Below, piece by piece: positions 1 to 6,573 of a stretch of 12,693 bases of DNA (positions are counted from its first letter, which is position 1; every line of letters starts with the position of its first letter). The notes under the pieces were generated by a model. That model ran no database searches and was not told where the DNA came from. It saw nothing but the letters and a program-made list of their open reading frames with translations. This DNA is from an uncultured Lachnospiraceae bacterium (GTDB lineage Bacteria > Bacillota > Clostridia > Lachnospirales > Lachnospiraceae), in contig CAKRFU010000040.1 in the NCBI GenBank assembly GCA_934320845.1, positions 1 to 12,693 of the forward strand, in the 5' to 3' direction. The position numbers and the translations under genes were made by a program.

Positions 1-26
1 TTATCACTTTCGTTTCAGCTTGTCAA
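1..26 (-). promoter_or_regulatory. Leftward sigma-A promoter at window edge (likely rRNA P2)
   Basis: On the minus strand a perfect -35 box TTGACA (21-26) is followed by 17 bases and then TAA, the first half of a -10 box cut by the window edge. An A/T-only tract lies immediately upstream (27-69), as in promoters with an UP element. TTCTTGACA preceded by A-tracts is typical of rRNA operons in Firmicutes. The transcribed gene is outside the window, so rRNA is an inference. Confidence 0.6.
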
Positions 27-37
27 GAACTTTTTTA

Positions 38-69
38 TTTTATTTTTTGAAGTTTTTCAAAAAATAAAA
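38..69. repeat. 14-bp perfect A/T inverted repeat upstream of the edge promoter
   Basis: Arms at 38-51 and 56-69 are exact reverse complements, with a 4-base centre. The arms are almost entirely A and T, with one G:C pair. The repeat sits in the UP-element position of the promoter at 1-26. It could be curved DNA that binds the RNA polymerase alpha subunit, or a weak hairpin in transcripts arriving from the promoter at 166-194. Confidence 0.6.
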
Positions 70-91
70 CTTGGAAATCTCTAAGATTTCC
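57..91 (-). terminator. Hairpin plus T-rich tract between the two leftward promoters
   Basis: GGAAATCT (73-80) and AGATTTCC (84-91) form an 8-bp stem with a 3-base loop. Read leftward, the stem is followed by AAGTTTTATTTTTT, which looks like an intrinsic terminator for RNA started at the promoter at 166-194. The stem has only three G:C pairs, so it could be partial or act as an attenuator. Confidence 0.4.
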
Positions 92-165
92 TACTTTCGC
101 ACCGATAAGAAAAACCTTGCTTTCAAGCCTCGTCCCCTCATCGCTTTGTTGCGACAGCGATATGT

Positions 166-194
166 ATCTTACAACATTTAACTGTTGTTGTCAA
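166..194 (-). promoter_or_regulatory. Strong leftward sigma-A promoter (likely rRNA P1 or small-RNA promoter)
   Basis: Minus-strand TTGACA (189-194), 17-base spacer, TAAGAT (166-171). The predicted start is near base 159. No protein start follows on this strand before the window edge, so the product is a leader or a non-coding RNA. It may be the upstream member of a tandem rRNA promoter pair with the one at 1-26. The stretch 195-266, between this promoter and the tRNA, holds only a weak 4-bp stem (GTGG/CCAC, about 251-264) followed by T residues. Confidence 0.6.
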
Positions 195-266
195 CACTTT
201 TTTTCATTTTTCGTCTCTCACTTTCCAGCCGTACAAAAAACTAATTTATAGTGGATTCAACCACAG

Positions 267-352
267 CGGAGAGGGTGGGATTCGAACCCACGCGCCCTTG
301 CGGACAAACGGTTTTCAAGACCGCCTCGTTATGACCACTTCGATACCTCTCC
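267..352 (-). tRNA. tRNA-Ser (anticodon TGA), copy 2
   Basis: This is an 86-nt class II tRNA. The acceptor stem GGAGAGG/CCTCTCC pairs 346-352 with 268-274 and the discriminator G is at 267. The T arm carries GTTCGAATC, there is a long variable arm, and the anticodon loop reads CTTGAAA with TGA at 315-317, so it reads UCN serine codons. CCA is not encoded. It is identical base for base to the copy at 480-565. No strong promoter of its own is visible in the 127-bp spacer, so it is probably co-transcribed with the other copy. Confidence 0.95.
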
Positions 353-365
353 ATAACAGATAGAT

Positions 366-404
366 ACAAGTCCATACTTGTTCTTTACATATGAAACCAT
401 ATGT
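366..404. repeat. Two small hairpins in the tRNA spacer
   Basis: ACAAGT/ACTTGT (366-371, 376-381) and ACATATG/CATATGT (387-393, 398-404) are two adjacent perfect inverted repeats, each with a 4-base loop, between the two tRNA-Ser genes. Neither is followed by a T run on either strand, so neither is a good terminator. They could guide processing of a two-tRNA precursor; this is inference. Confidence 0.4.
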
Positions 405-479
405 TTTCTCAATATTCTTTTTTTCAAAATAAGCAAAAAATAAATCTCCATATTGTAAACTACTATATAGAGACTTGAG

Positions 480-565
480 CGGAGAGGGTGGGATTCGAAC
501 CCACGCGCCCTTGCGGACAAACGGTTTTCAAGACCGCCTCGTTATGACCACTTCGATACCTCTCC
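480..565 (-). tRNA. tRNA-Ser (anticodon TGA), copy 1
   Basis: Identical in all 86 positions to the tRNA at 267-352: acceptor stem at 559-565 and 481-487, discriminator G at 480, anticodon TGA at 528-530, class II variable arm, no encoded CCA. It is the first tRNA behind the promoter at 606-634. Exact identity of the copies suggests a recent tandem duplication or gene conversion. Confidence 0.95.
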
Positions 566-605
566 AAACTGTTTAAGTTTCTTGCTCTCTCAACAGTGCT
601 TTGCT

Positions 606-634
606 AGTATAACTCTTTATTTCGGATTCGTCAA
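606..634 (-). promoter_or_regulatory. Promoter of the tRNA-Ser pair
   Basis: Minus-strand TTGACG (629-634), 17-base spacer, TATACT (606-611). This is near consensus at both boxes with ideal spacing, and predicts a start about 33 bases upstream of the first tRNA. The -35 box contains the TGA stop (631-633) of the upstream protein gene, so the two genes share bases. Confidence 0.75.
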
Positions 635-1824
635 CCCCTTTTTTTAATTTTTTTCAATTTTATTTCCTGAATTTCATTTTCCAGCACAAAATAGTAGCTT
701 TTATCCCCTTTTGCCTTAAAAAATTTTCTCAGTTTACCGTCTATGCTGCTTGAAAATTTCTTAATTCCATTCAAGCGATATATATAGCATTGTGACTCTG
801 AGTTCATCATTATCTCATCATCTTCATTTAACAATATATCTGTATAATCTTCTTCAATCCTTAATCTTAATTTTCTTTTCCCTGACAAATCATATACTTC
901 CATTTCGCCTTTTTTATCATTCTCATCACTTAAAACAACACCTATATATTTCGAATTATAAAACGCACTCTTTATCGTACTCCTGTACTTCTTTTCAAAT
1001 TTCTGTTCAGGCTGGCGGGGATTTGTCCATACTGAATAACCATCCTCTCCAAATACACATACATCCGTATCGTTTATATACTCTACTTCTGATACAAGTT
1101 TATCATTATAATTCTGTGCACCTACAAGAAAATTACTGTTTTTACCTACATCCGAGAAATTATAAAACGCAACCCTGCTCTGTATCTTACTATTATTTAC
1201 ACTGACATACACTGCTGCCACATTCACCCCGTCATCTGATATGTCTATTGATACCGGATAACCATCATCAATATTGGTTGGTATCTCCGCCAAAAGTGTA
1301 TTTTGTGCATCATACGGATTGTACAATCTTATGACATTTGCCGTTTTTTCTTCAAGCAGAACTGCCACAACACCCTGCTTTGATACTTCCGCCTGCACTA
1401 TTGGATAATCTGTTGAAAACTCTTTTCCTGAATCTTCACCATTGAATACCACAATTTTTTTCGCACCTATGTCTGCTGCTACAACATAATCTCCGCATAT
1501 ATCAAGTGCCGGTGATTCCATATCATAACTTCCGTTCCACAATTCTTTTCCAGAGCCGTCCAGTGCGGCAATACCATCTTTGCTGTATTTAATCATCGAA
1601 TCTTTATATGATACAAACGACAAGTCACCCGAATTTTTAAATTTATATTTTTTTTCTACTTCGTAACTGTTGTACCTTTTATTTATATAGTAATTATATG
1701 TGATTCCAAGTAATAATCCTGTAATCAATATAACAGATATTGAAATAATTACTATCTTCTTTGTTTTCTTTTTTCGCTGTATTATCGAATTTACATTTTG
1801 AGAGCGTCCTACTAAAGTTTCCAT
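631..1824 (-). CDS. DUF5711-type membrane-anchored beta-propeller-like protein
   Basis: 397 residues. A short basic cytoplasmic tail (RKKKTKK, about 18-24) precedes one hydrophobic segment (about 24-46, rich in I, V and L) with no signal-peptidase site, which suggests an N-in membrane anchor. The remaining 350 residues lie outside. They show repeated beta-strand blocks with turns such as LDGSGKELW (about 89-97) and YDLSGKRKLRL, a pattern like WD40/PQQ propellers. I recognise the layout as DUF5711, a family of unknown function common in Lachnospiraceae. The ATG at 1824 follows GAGGAG. It lies downstream of the LysM gene but has its own promoter (1893-1921), so the pair may be co-regulated rather than strictly one operon. 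The family call is from memory of its layout; molecular function is unknown. Confidence 0.7.
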   Translation of the reverse strand: METLVGRSQNVNSIIQRKKKTKKIVIISISVILITGLLLGITYNYYINKRYNSYEVEKKYKFKNSGDLSFVSYKDSMIKYSKDGIAALDGSGKELWNGSYDMESPALDICGDYVVAADIGAKKIVVFNGEDSGKEFSTDYPIVQAEVSKQGVVAVLLEEKTANVIRLYNPYDAQNTLLAEIPTNIDDGYPVSIDISDDGVNVAAVYVSVNNSKIQSRVAFYNFSDVGKNSNFLVGAQNYNDKLVSEVEYINDTDVCVFGEDGYSVWTNPRQPEQKFEKKYRSTIKSAFYNSKYIGVVLSDENDKKGEMEVYDLSGKRKLRLRIEEDYTDILLNEDDEIMMNSESQCYIYRLNGIKKFSSSIDGKLRKFFKAKGDKSYYFVLENEIQEIKLKKIKKRG

Positions 1825-1892
1825 GCTACTCCTCGTTTCTATCTACAGTCTTATTTAATCTCTGTAAATGCAACTGTATTTTTCTTTAATAA

Positions 1893-1921
1893 AGTATAAC
1901 TTATCTTTTTTCTCATTGCAA
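1893..1921 (-). promoter_or_regulatory. Promoter of the DUF5711 gene
   Basis: Minus-strand TTGCAA (1916-1921), 17-base spacer, TATACT (1893-1898), within the 108-bp gap below the LysM gene. It predicts a leader of about 60 nt before the ATG at 1824. Confidence 0.65.
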
Positions 1922-1932
1922 TATTCTACGTC

Positions 1933-3132
1933 TTATCTAGTCGGAAGCTTTATCAACTGTCCCGCAATTATATTGTTACTATTGCCTATATTATTTATCT
2001 TTTTAACCGATGATATCCTATCCAGTGAATGATATTGTCTCCATACTATCTGGCTAAGCGTATCGCCCTCTTGAACTCTATATGTTTCATAAGCTGTTCC
2101 TACATAGTTTTTTCTAATACGGGGTACTCTTTTCTTTTTTTCTCCAGTTTTATTTTTCTTTTCTGAAGCTTTATTTTTATCGGCTATCAATCTTTTTTTT
2201 CTTATGTTTCTTCTATTTTTTCTTACGTCTTTTACTTTATGGCTCTTAGAATGATTTGAAATTTCATTATTTTTTTCACTTATGTTGTCATTGTCCTCTT
2301 GAATAGTGACCGCTGGTTGCGTTGCAGTTTCCGCCTTATCACTTTCATTTGAATATGTTGTTTCTACATAACTTTGCAAAACATCAACCGCTGTCTCCAG
2401 ATTATTTATCTTTGCAAAGCTTTCAAACATATAATTTCCACCAATAACAAACATAACCGCTATTGCCATCATCATAGCGCACATTGCAGGCTTTGAAGCT
2501 GCTGCCTTATGCGTATTTTTACTAACCGTTTCCCGTATTGCCTCTGTTACAACATCTTCGTATTGTTCATCCACACTCTCATTTTTGCTTTCACCAAGCA
2601 CAAACTCCTGCATCTGCGGATTTTTTTCATAGAAAACATAATATCCGCTCTGCTCCTTCAAACTCCCGTCTACCCATTTAAATATTTTTTCTTCACATTC
2701 TGACAAATCAAATAAAAAAAGTATATTTTCCTCTTTTGAAAAATATTTTCTGTGTATTATGTTTATCGTTGCATCAACTTTGCTGTTCCACATATATACA
2801 CCACAAACCCAGCCTAACAGTTCTGTACCCGGAAAATATTTATATATCTTCTCATATGTACTGCTCCATTCCTTTTCTGATATCTGCGTTACGGCATCGG
2901 CGATTCTATATTCCATGCCAACAGCACCATAAATAAATATGTTTCCTTTCGCCTGTTCTTCTCCTTTTTTCCCAAGCAATAATATTATCTTTTCTTCTCC
3001 CTCATCTTTAAATATCTGTCTTATATATGTCATAACATAATCTTCTATATATATTGCTCCTGAATAGGGACTTTCTCCTATCTGCCTGATATTCTCCGGC
3101 TTTTTCACATATCTGTGCATCATATCATCCAC
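1933..3132 (-). CDS. Membrane protein with N-terminal MPN/JAB-like domain and C-terminal LysM
   Basis: 399 residues. Residues 351-397 are a clear LysM peptidoglycan-binding domain (YRVQEGDTLSQI through GQLIKLP). Residues about 215-233 form a single membrane segment, and 296-345 are a strongly basic linker. The N-terminal part (about 25-175) has the spacing of an MPN/JAB fold: a strand block LLLGKK, then FPGTELLGWVCGVY where active enzymes have GWYHSHP, then a VDATINIIHRKY helix, an FLFDLS strand and GYYVFYEKN. The metal-binding H-x-H and S..D residues are absent, so it would be inactive, like the Rpn8/eIF3 type. The start is GTG at 3132, eight bases after AGGAGG (3141-3146). The topology suggests a cytosolic MPN-like domain linked through the membrane to the wall. 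The LysM call is firm; the MPN call is my inference. Confidence 0.8.
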   Translation of the reverse strand: MDDMMHRYVKKPENIRQIGESPYSGAIYIEDYVMTYIRQIFKDEGEEKIILLLGKKGEEQAKGNIFIYGAVGMEYRIADAVTQISEKEWSSTYEKIYKYFPGTELLGWVCGVYMWNSKVDATINIIHRKYFSKEENILFLFDLSECEEKIFKWVDGSLKEQSGYYVFYEKNPQMQEFVLGESKNESVDEQYEDVVTEAIRETVSKNTHKAAASKPAMCAMMMAIAVMFVIGGNYMFESFAKINNLETAVDVLQSYVETTYSNESDKAETATQPAVTIQEDNDNISEKNNEISNHSKSHKVKDVRKNRRNIRKKRLIADKNKASEKKNKTGEKKKRVPRIRKNYVGTAYETYRVQEGDTLSQIVWRQYHSLDRISSVKKINNIGNSNNIIAGQLIKLPTR

Positions 3133-3175
3133 AAACCCATCCTCCTTCTCTTATATGTCTATTGATACCAAAAAG

Positions 3176-3205
3176 ATAACATTTGCAGCTTAAAAAATTT
3201 GTCAA
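3176..3205 (-). promoter_or_regulatory. Possible promoter of the LysM gene
   Basis: Minus-strand TTGACA (3200-3205), 18-base spacer, TGTTAT (3176-3181). The -35 is perfect and the -10 weaker (4 of 6). The -35 lies inside a 5-bp inverted repeat TTGTC-AAAA-GACAA (3199-3212) that could serve as an operator. Confidence 0.5.
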
Positions 3206-3224
3206 AAGACAACCCTTTATTCAT

Positions 3225-3253
3225 GAATATTTTTACATTTATCGGGAATATTT
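3225..3253 (+). promoter_or_regulatory. Possible sigma-F/sigma-G (forespore) promoter of yyaC
   Basis: GAATA (3225-3229), 14 bases, then GGGAATATTT (3244-3253). This resembles the forespore sigma-F pattern (G-pyrimidine-A/T-T-A, then GGNNANANTN), with one mismatch in the -35 and a spacer one base short. No good sigma-A pair precedes yyaC. The family is expressed in the forespore, which fits. Confidence 0.35.
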
Positions 3254-3293
3254 TTTTATATAACATTTTTTTTGAAAGGCTGGATTTTATTTA

Positions 3294-3863
3294 ATGAATA
3301 TTCAAAAAGAAACAAAAGTCTCATACTTTAACCCTGAAACTTCATATGCTTCTTTTCACTTTGTGCACACGCTGAAAAAATGCTGTAAAGAATGTTTATC
3401 TTTAGATAAAAACCTTGTTATACTCTGCATAGGCTCAGACAGGGTTATAGGTGACTGTCTCGGTCCCCTTGTCGGGCACAAACTTTCTTCCCTTTTGAAA
3501 AATTCAGATATATCTGTATATGGAACATTGAAAAAACCGGTTCATGCCAAAAATCTGGATGCTACGCTAAAAAAAATAAGAGCAAGTATACAAAATCCGT
3601 ATATCATTGCTCTTGATTCTTCTCTTGGCACCAACAGTCATGTTGGCTTTGTTACTCTCGGCAAAGGTTCTCTTCACCCGGGAATAGGTACCGGAAAAAA
3701 TCTTACCCATGTCGGAGATATTTTTATTACAGGTATCGTAAATGAAAGCGGCATCAATAATATTGCCACCTTGCAGACCACCCATCTCGCCACTGTAGTA
3801 AAGTTAGCTGACTTTATTTCTGCAGGCATCTACATGTCTGTACGTCCCTCCAAAGCACGATAA
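3294..3863 (+). CDS. yyaC: Spore protein YyaC (putative spore protease, HybD-like fold)
   Basis: 189 residues, the usual length for this family. It shows the conserved blocks GSDRVIGDCLGP (47-58), ALDSSLG (107-112) and the glycine-rich SLHPGIGTGK stretch (126-135) followed by GDIFITG (141-147). YyaC is a sporulation-specific relative of the hydrogenase-maturation protease fold (HyaD/HybD) and of the germination protease. The acidic residues in the first two blocks are the probable catalytic or metal site. Its presence is good evidence that the organism forms spores. The start ATG has a weak ribosome site (GAAAGG at 3274-3279, 14 bases away), suggesting modest or stage-limited translation. Its last 34 bp overlap the 3' end of recR on the opposite strand, so expression during sporulation would run antisense into recR. 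Confidence 0.88.
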   Translation: MNIQKETKVSYFNPETSYASFHFVHTLKKCCKECLSLDKNLVILCIGSDRVIGDCLGPLVGHKLSSLLKNSDISVYGTLKKPVHAKNLDATLKKIRASIQNPYIIALDSSLGTNSHVGFVTLGKGSLHPGIGTGKNLTHVGDIFITGIVNESGINNIATLQTTHLATVVKLADFISAGIYMSVRPSKAR

Positions 3864-4426
3864 AGCGTAATCTCATCTATATACTCTAAATCTCCACCTA
3901 TAGGGACACCGCTTGCTATCCTGCTCACTTTTATTCCCAGCGGTTTTATAAGTTTACTTATATATGTTGCTGTTGTATCGCCCTCTAATGTTTTGTTTGT
4001 AGCTACTATAACTTCATCAACATCCTTTTGGAGACGCACCATAAGTTCACTTAATCTTATATCCTGGGGGCCTATACCTGCCATCGGTGAAATAGCGCCA
4101 TGTAATACATGATATACGCCCTCATATTTTCCTGTTTTTTCGTATGCCGCAAGGTCTCTTGTATTCTCTACAACCATAATCTGTTTGTGGTTGCGCTTCG
4201 GATTAGCACATATAGGGCAGAGTTCATCATCCGTATATGTGCAGCATTCTTTACAGTATCTCACATTTTTCTTCGCATTTGTCATTGCATCGGCAAGTCC
4301 TTTTACCTGTTCCGGAGACATGTTTAATATATGAAATGCCAGACGCTGTGCCGACTTGCTGCCTATTCCGGGCAAATGTGATAGCTGTTCAACAAGATTC
4401 GATATCTGCGAACTGTAAAAATCCAT
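3830..4426 (-). CDS. recR: Recombination mediator RecR
   Basis: 198 residues from the ATG at 4426. RecR acts with RecO (and RecF) to load RecA on gapped single-stranded DNA. Visible parts in order: a helix-hairpin-helix with LPGIGSKSAQRLA (18-30), a four-cysteine zinc finger C58-x2-C61...C70-x2-C73, and a Toprim domain (about 80-175) with VVE and GDTTA. An in-frame TTG upstream (4444) would add six residues, but the GGAGG that serves the ATG lies inside that extension and the 198-residue form matches the family, so I chose the ATG. It begins one base after the ybaB stop, so translation is probably coupled. No terminator is possible before yyaC because the genes overlap tail to tail. Confidence 0.95.
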   Translation of the reverse strand: MDFYSSQISNLVEQLSHLPGIGSKSAQRLAFHILNMSPEQVKGLADAMTNAKKNVRYCKECCTYTDDELCPICANPKRNHKQIMVVENTRDLAAYEKTGKYEGVYHVLHGAISPMAGIGPQDIRLSELMVRLQKDVDEVIVATNKTLEGDTTATYISKLIKPLGIKVSRIASGVPIGGDLEYIDEITLYRALEGRTDM

Positions 4427-4427
4427 C

Positions 4428-4781
4428 TTAGAATAAACCTCCAAGTCCTCCGCCGAGTCCTCCTGTAAGTGCCGACATCATTTCTGCACTCTCCTCTTCA
4501 ACTTTGCGAAGTGCCTCATTTGTTGCTGCAACTATTAAATCTTCAAGCATCTCTATGTCATCAGGATCAACTACCTCAGGGTCAAGTTTAACCGATAAAA
4601 CTTCCTTCTTACCAGAAATTTTAACAGTTACTGCTCCGCCTCCAGCTGTTGCTTCCCATTCTTTTTCTTCCATTTCCTTTGTTTTTTCTTCCATCTGTCT
4701 CTGCATACGCTGAGCCTGTTTCATAAGATTGTTCATGTTCCCCGGCATTCCGCCTCCTGGAAATCCACCTCTTTTTGCCAT
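4428..4781 (-). CDS. ybaB: YbaB/EbfC nucleoid-associated protein
   Basis: 117 residues from [10 protein letters not shown]. YbaB/EbfC proteins are small dimeric DNA-binding, nucleoid-associated proteins, usually encoded between dnaX and recR as here. The sequence has a Gly/Met-rich N-terminus, a long charged helix ([20 protein letters not shown]), a central beta sheet ([17 protein letters not shown]) and a C-terminal helix ending in a glycine-rich tail [11 protein letters not shown]. An ATG 15 bases further upstream (4796) is contiguous with a GGAGG motif that is correctly placed for the ATG at 4781, so the shorter start is preferred. It lies 22 bp behind the dnaX stop and 1 bp before recR. 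Confidence 0.93.
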   Translation of the reverse strand: MAKRGGFPGGGMPGNMNNLMKQAQRMQRQMEEKTKEMEEKEWEATAGGGAVTVKISGKKEVLSVKLDPEVVDPDDIEMLEDLIVAATNEALRKVEEESAEMMSALTGGLGGGLGGLF

Positions 4782-4803
4782 TTTATTTTCCTCCATAAAT
4801 TTA

Positions 4804-6411
4804 TTATTTTTTTATTTGCACATCAAAGTTTATTTTATCGATTATCTGGGATAAATCCAATGAATTTCTGTTCTGCTCGTTGCTGACAGTTTCCGCTACT
4901 ATCCCTGCATCAACCCCGACAATATTCGAAATAACAGTTTTTAATTCGTCAAGGTTTCTTTTGTCATCTCTGTTAAAATATGCCTCTGCTGTGGCATCCG
5001 TAAACTGTAATATCAGTGTTTCACCATCCTGTGATACCGTCTTTTTGCAAATTTCCGGCATCAAAAAAGACCGTGATGACACTGAAATATTTGAAATTAT
5101 CTGCTGCCATTTTTCATTTATCTTCTTTAAATCATCCGATACCATTTTAGGCAGCACGACCTCAGGCTGAGATTCTTTTAAAGTTTTTACCTCATCTATG
5201 CCAGCAGAAGTATTCTGAACACCATTACCCGGCTGACCGCTTACAAAAATACCACTTTCAAGTTTTCTTTCTATTGCATCTATCCTTGCCAAAAGACTGT
5301 CGTCCGATGTCTTTTTTTCCATTTCGGGTACACATAATTTGACAAATGCAACTTCCGTAAGGACACGCTTTTGCGTTGCATATTTTATCTGATTTGATAA
5401 CTCCGATAATATACGAATATACCGTATAAGACCTGTCTCGTCAACTTTTTTTATTTCTTGCTGCATCTGTTCAAGCTGTTCTGTAGAAACATCTACCATC
5501 TCACTTCCGCTTGCTGATACCGAAATAACCATAAGATTTCTTAGATACCAAATAAGTCCTGTTATAAATTGATTCAAATCCCTTCCTGATATCATTATCT
5601 CGTCGAGAAGCTTCATACAGCCCATAACATCTAAATCTGCCATATTGTTAAACATACGGCTGTATACAGATGTATCTACCGCACCAAGTACCTCTATTGC
5701 CTTGTCATAGGTAAGTTTTTCACCAAGATAAAATGCAATACACTGGTCTAACAGGCTGAGTGCGTCACGCATTGAACCGTCTGCCACTTTTGCAATATAT
5801 CTCAATGCTTTGTCTTCTACATCGACATTTTCTCTTTCCATCAAATCTTTTAATCTTGCTGATATTGTATCTATAGATATCCGTTTAAAATCATATCTTT
5901 GACATCTTGACAGAATCGTGATAGGAATTTTATGTGCCTCTGTCGTTGCAAGTATAAAAATAACATATGACGGCGGTTCCTCTAGTGTCTTTAGCAATGC
6001 ATTAAATGCCGCTGCTGATAACATATGAACCTCATCGATAATATATACTTTATATCTTCCTTCTGCTGGAGAATACTGCACTTCATCTATTATTTCTCTG
6101 ATATCGTCTACACTGTTGTTAGATGCCGCATCCATCTCAATGACATTCATTGACGTCTGACCGCTTATCTTTTTACACATCTCACATTCGCCACATGGAC
6201 TTCCATCTACCGGATGCTCACAATTTACTGCTTTTGCCAGTATCTTTGCTACTGTTGTTTTACCTGTACCTCTCGTACCACAAAACAGATATGCATGTCC
6301 GATACGGTCAGTTCTTATCTCATTTTTCAGTGTCGTTACTATATGTTCCTGTCCCTTTACCTCATCAAATTCACTGGGACGAAATTTTCTGTATAACGCC
6401 GTATAAGACAT
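4804..6411 (-). CDS. dnaX: DNA polymerase III subunit gamma/tau (clamp loader)
   Basis: 535 residues, a normal Gram-positive length. This AAA+ subunit of the clamp loader places the beta sliding clamp on DNA in the replisome. Seen in order: [11 protein letters not shown] start, Walker A GTRGTGKT (45-52), zinc-binding cysteines C64, C73, C76 and C79, Walker B IIDEVHML (124-131), sensor 1 LATTE (154-158), arginine-finger SRC motif (168-170), the lid and domain III to about 370, then a less conserved tau-type C-terminus. The ATG at 6411 follows AGGAGG by four bases. It is the first gene of dnaX-ybaB-recR. The reading frame ends with AAA AAA followed by two TAA codons; the run of seven A just before the stop is discussed in the findings. 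Confidence 0.96.
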   Translation of the reverse strand: MSYTALYRKFRPSEFDEVKGQEHIVTTLKNEIRTDRIGHAYLFCGTRGTGKTTVAKILAKAVNCEHPVDGSPCGECEMCKKISGQTSMNVIEMDAASNNSVDDIREIIDEVQYSPAEGRYKVYIIDEVHMLSAAAFNALLKTLEEPPSYVIFILATTEAHKIPITILSRCQRYDFKRISIDTISARLKDLMERENVDVEDKALRYIAKVADGSMRDALSLLDQCIAFYLGEKLTYDKAIEVLGAVDTSVYSRMFNNMADLDVMGCMKLLDEIMISGRDLNQFITGLIWYLRNLMVISVSASGSEMVDVSTEQLEQMQQEIKKVDETGLIRYIRILSELSNQIKYATQKRVLTEVAFVKLCVPEMEKKTSDDSLLARIDAIERKLESGIFVSGQPGNGVQNTSAGIDEVKTLKESQPEVVLPKMVSDDLKKINEKWQQIISNISVSSRSFLMPEICKKTVSQDGETLILQFTDATAEAYFNRDDKRNLDELKTVISNIVGVDAGIVAETVSNEQNRNSLDLSQIIDKINFDVQIKK

Positions 6412-6453
6412 TAATCCTCCTCCTATTTTTAAATATTGTCTCTTCGACCCAAA

Positions 6454-6462
6454 ATAATACCA
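6454..6462 (-). promoter_or_regulatory. Possible extended -10 promoter of dnaX
   Basis: The minus strand reads TGG-TATTAT (TATTAT at 6454-6459, TG one base upstream), an extended -10 without a good -35. Just upstream is a nested palindrome: GATTGC/GCAATC (6465-6470, 6491-6496) enclosing ATTGC/GCAAT (6474-6478, 6482-6486). It could be an operator or simply a hairpin. Confidence 0.4.
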
Positions 6463-6519
6463 CAGATTGCTTCATTGCTATGCAATTTACGCAATCCTGC
6501 AAACAACAATATCACAAAT

Positions 6520-6547
6520 TCAGGGGCAATTTTTTACTTGCCCCTGA
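6520..6547. terminator. Hairpin below the phosphofructokinase gene
   Basis: TCAGGGGCAA (6520-6529) and TTGCCCCTGA (6538-6547) form a perfect 10-bp G:C-rich stem with an 8-base loop, 26 bp after the pfk stop. It is the obvious end of the glgP-pfk unit. The T run on the minus side is poor (ATTTGTG), so termination may need a factor, or the hairpin may mainly protect the RNA 3' end. Confidence 0.6.
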
Positions 6548-6573
6548 TATTAGTCAATATGTCTGTTTATATA

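Noticed and set aside
329..520. 63-codon minus-strand open frame across the tRNA genes
   Set aside because: It runs through parts of both tRNA-Ser genes and the spacer; the tRNA structures explain the sequence.
267..565. CRISPR-like repeat (two identical 86-nt blocks with a 127-bp spacer)
   Set aside because: The blocks fold as complete class II tRNAs with a TGA anticodon; there are only two units and no cas genes.
792..1205. 137-codon plus-strand open frame
   Set aside because: Antisense to the DUF5711 gene. Its leucine/serine/histidine-rich, low-complexity translation reflects the reverse of A-rich minus-strand codons.
4427..4444. Longer RecR start at TTG (4444)
   Set aside because: The extension contains the GGAGG that serves the ATG at 4426, and RecR is normally 198 residues.
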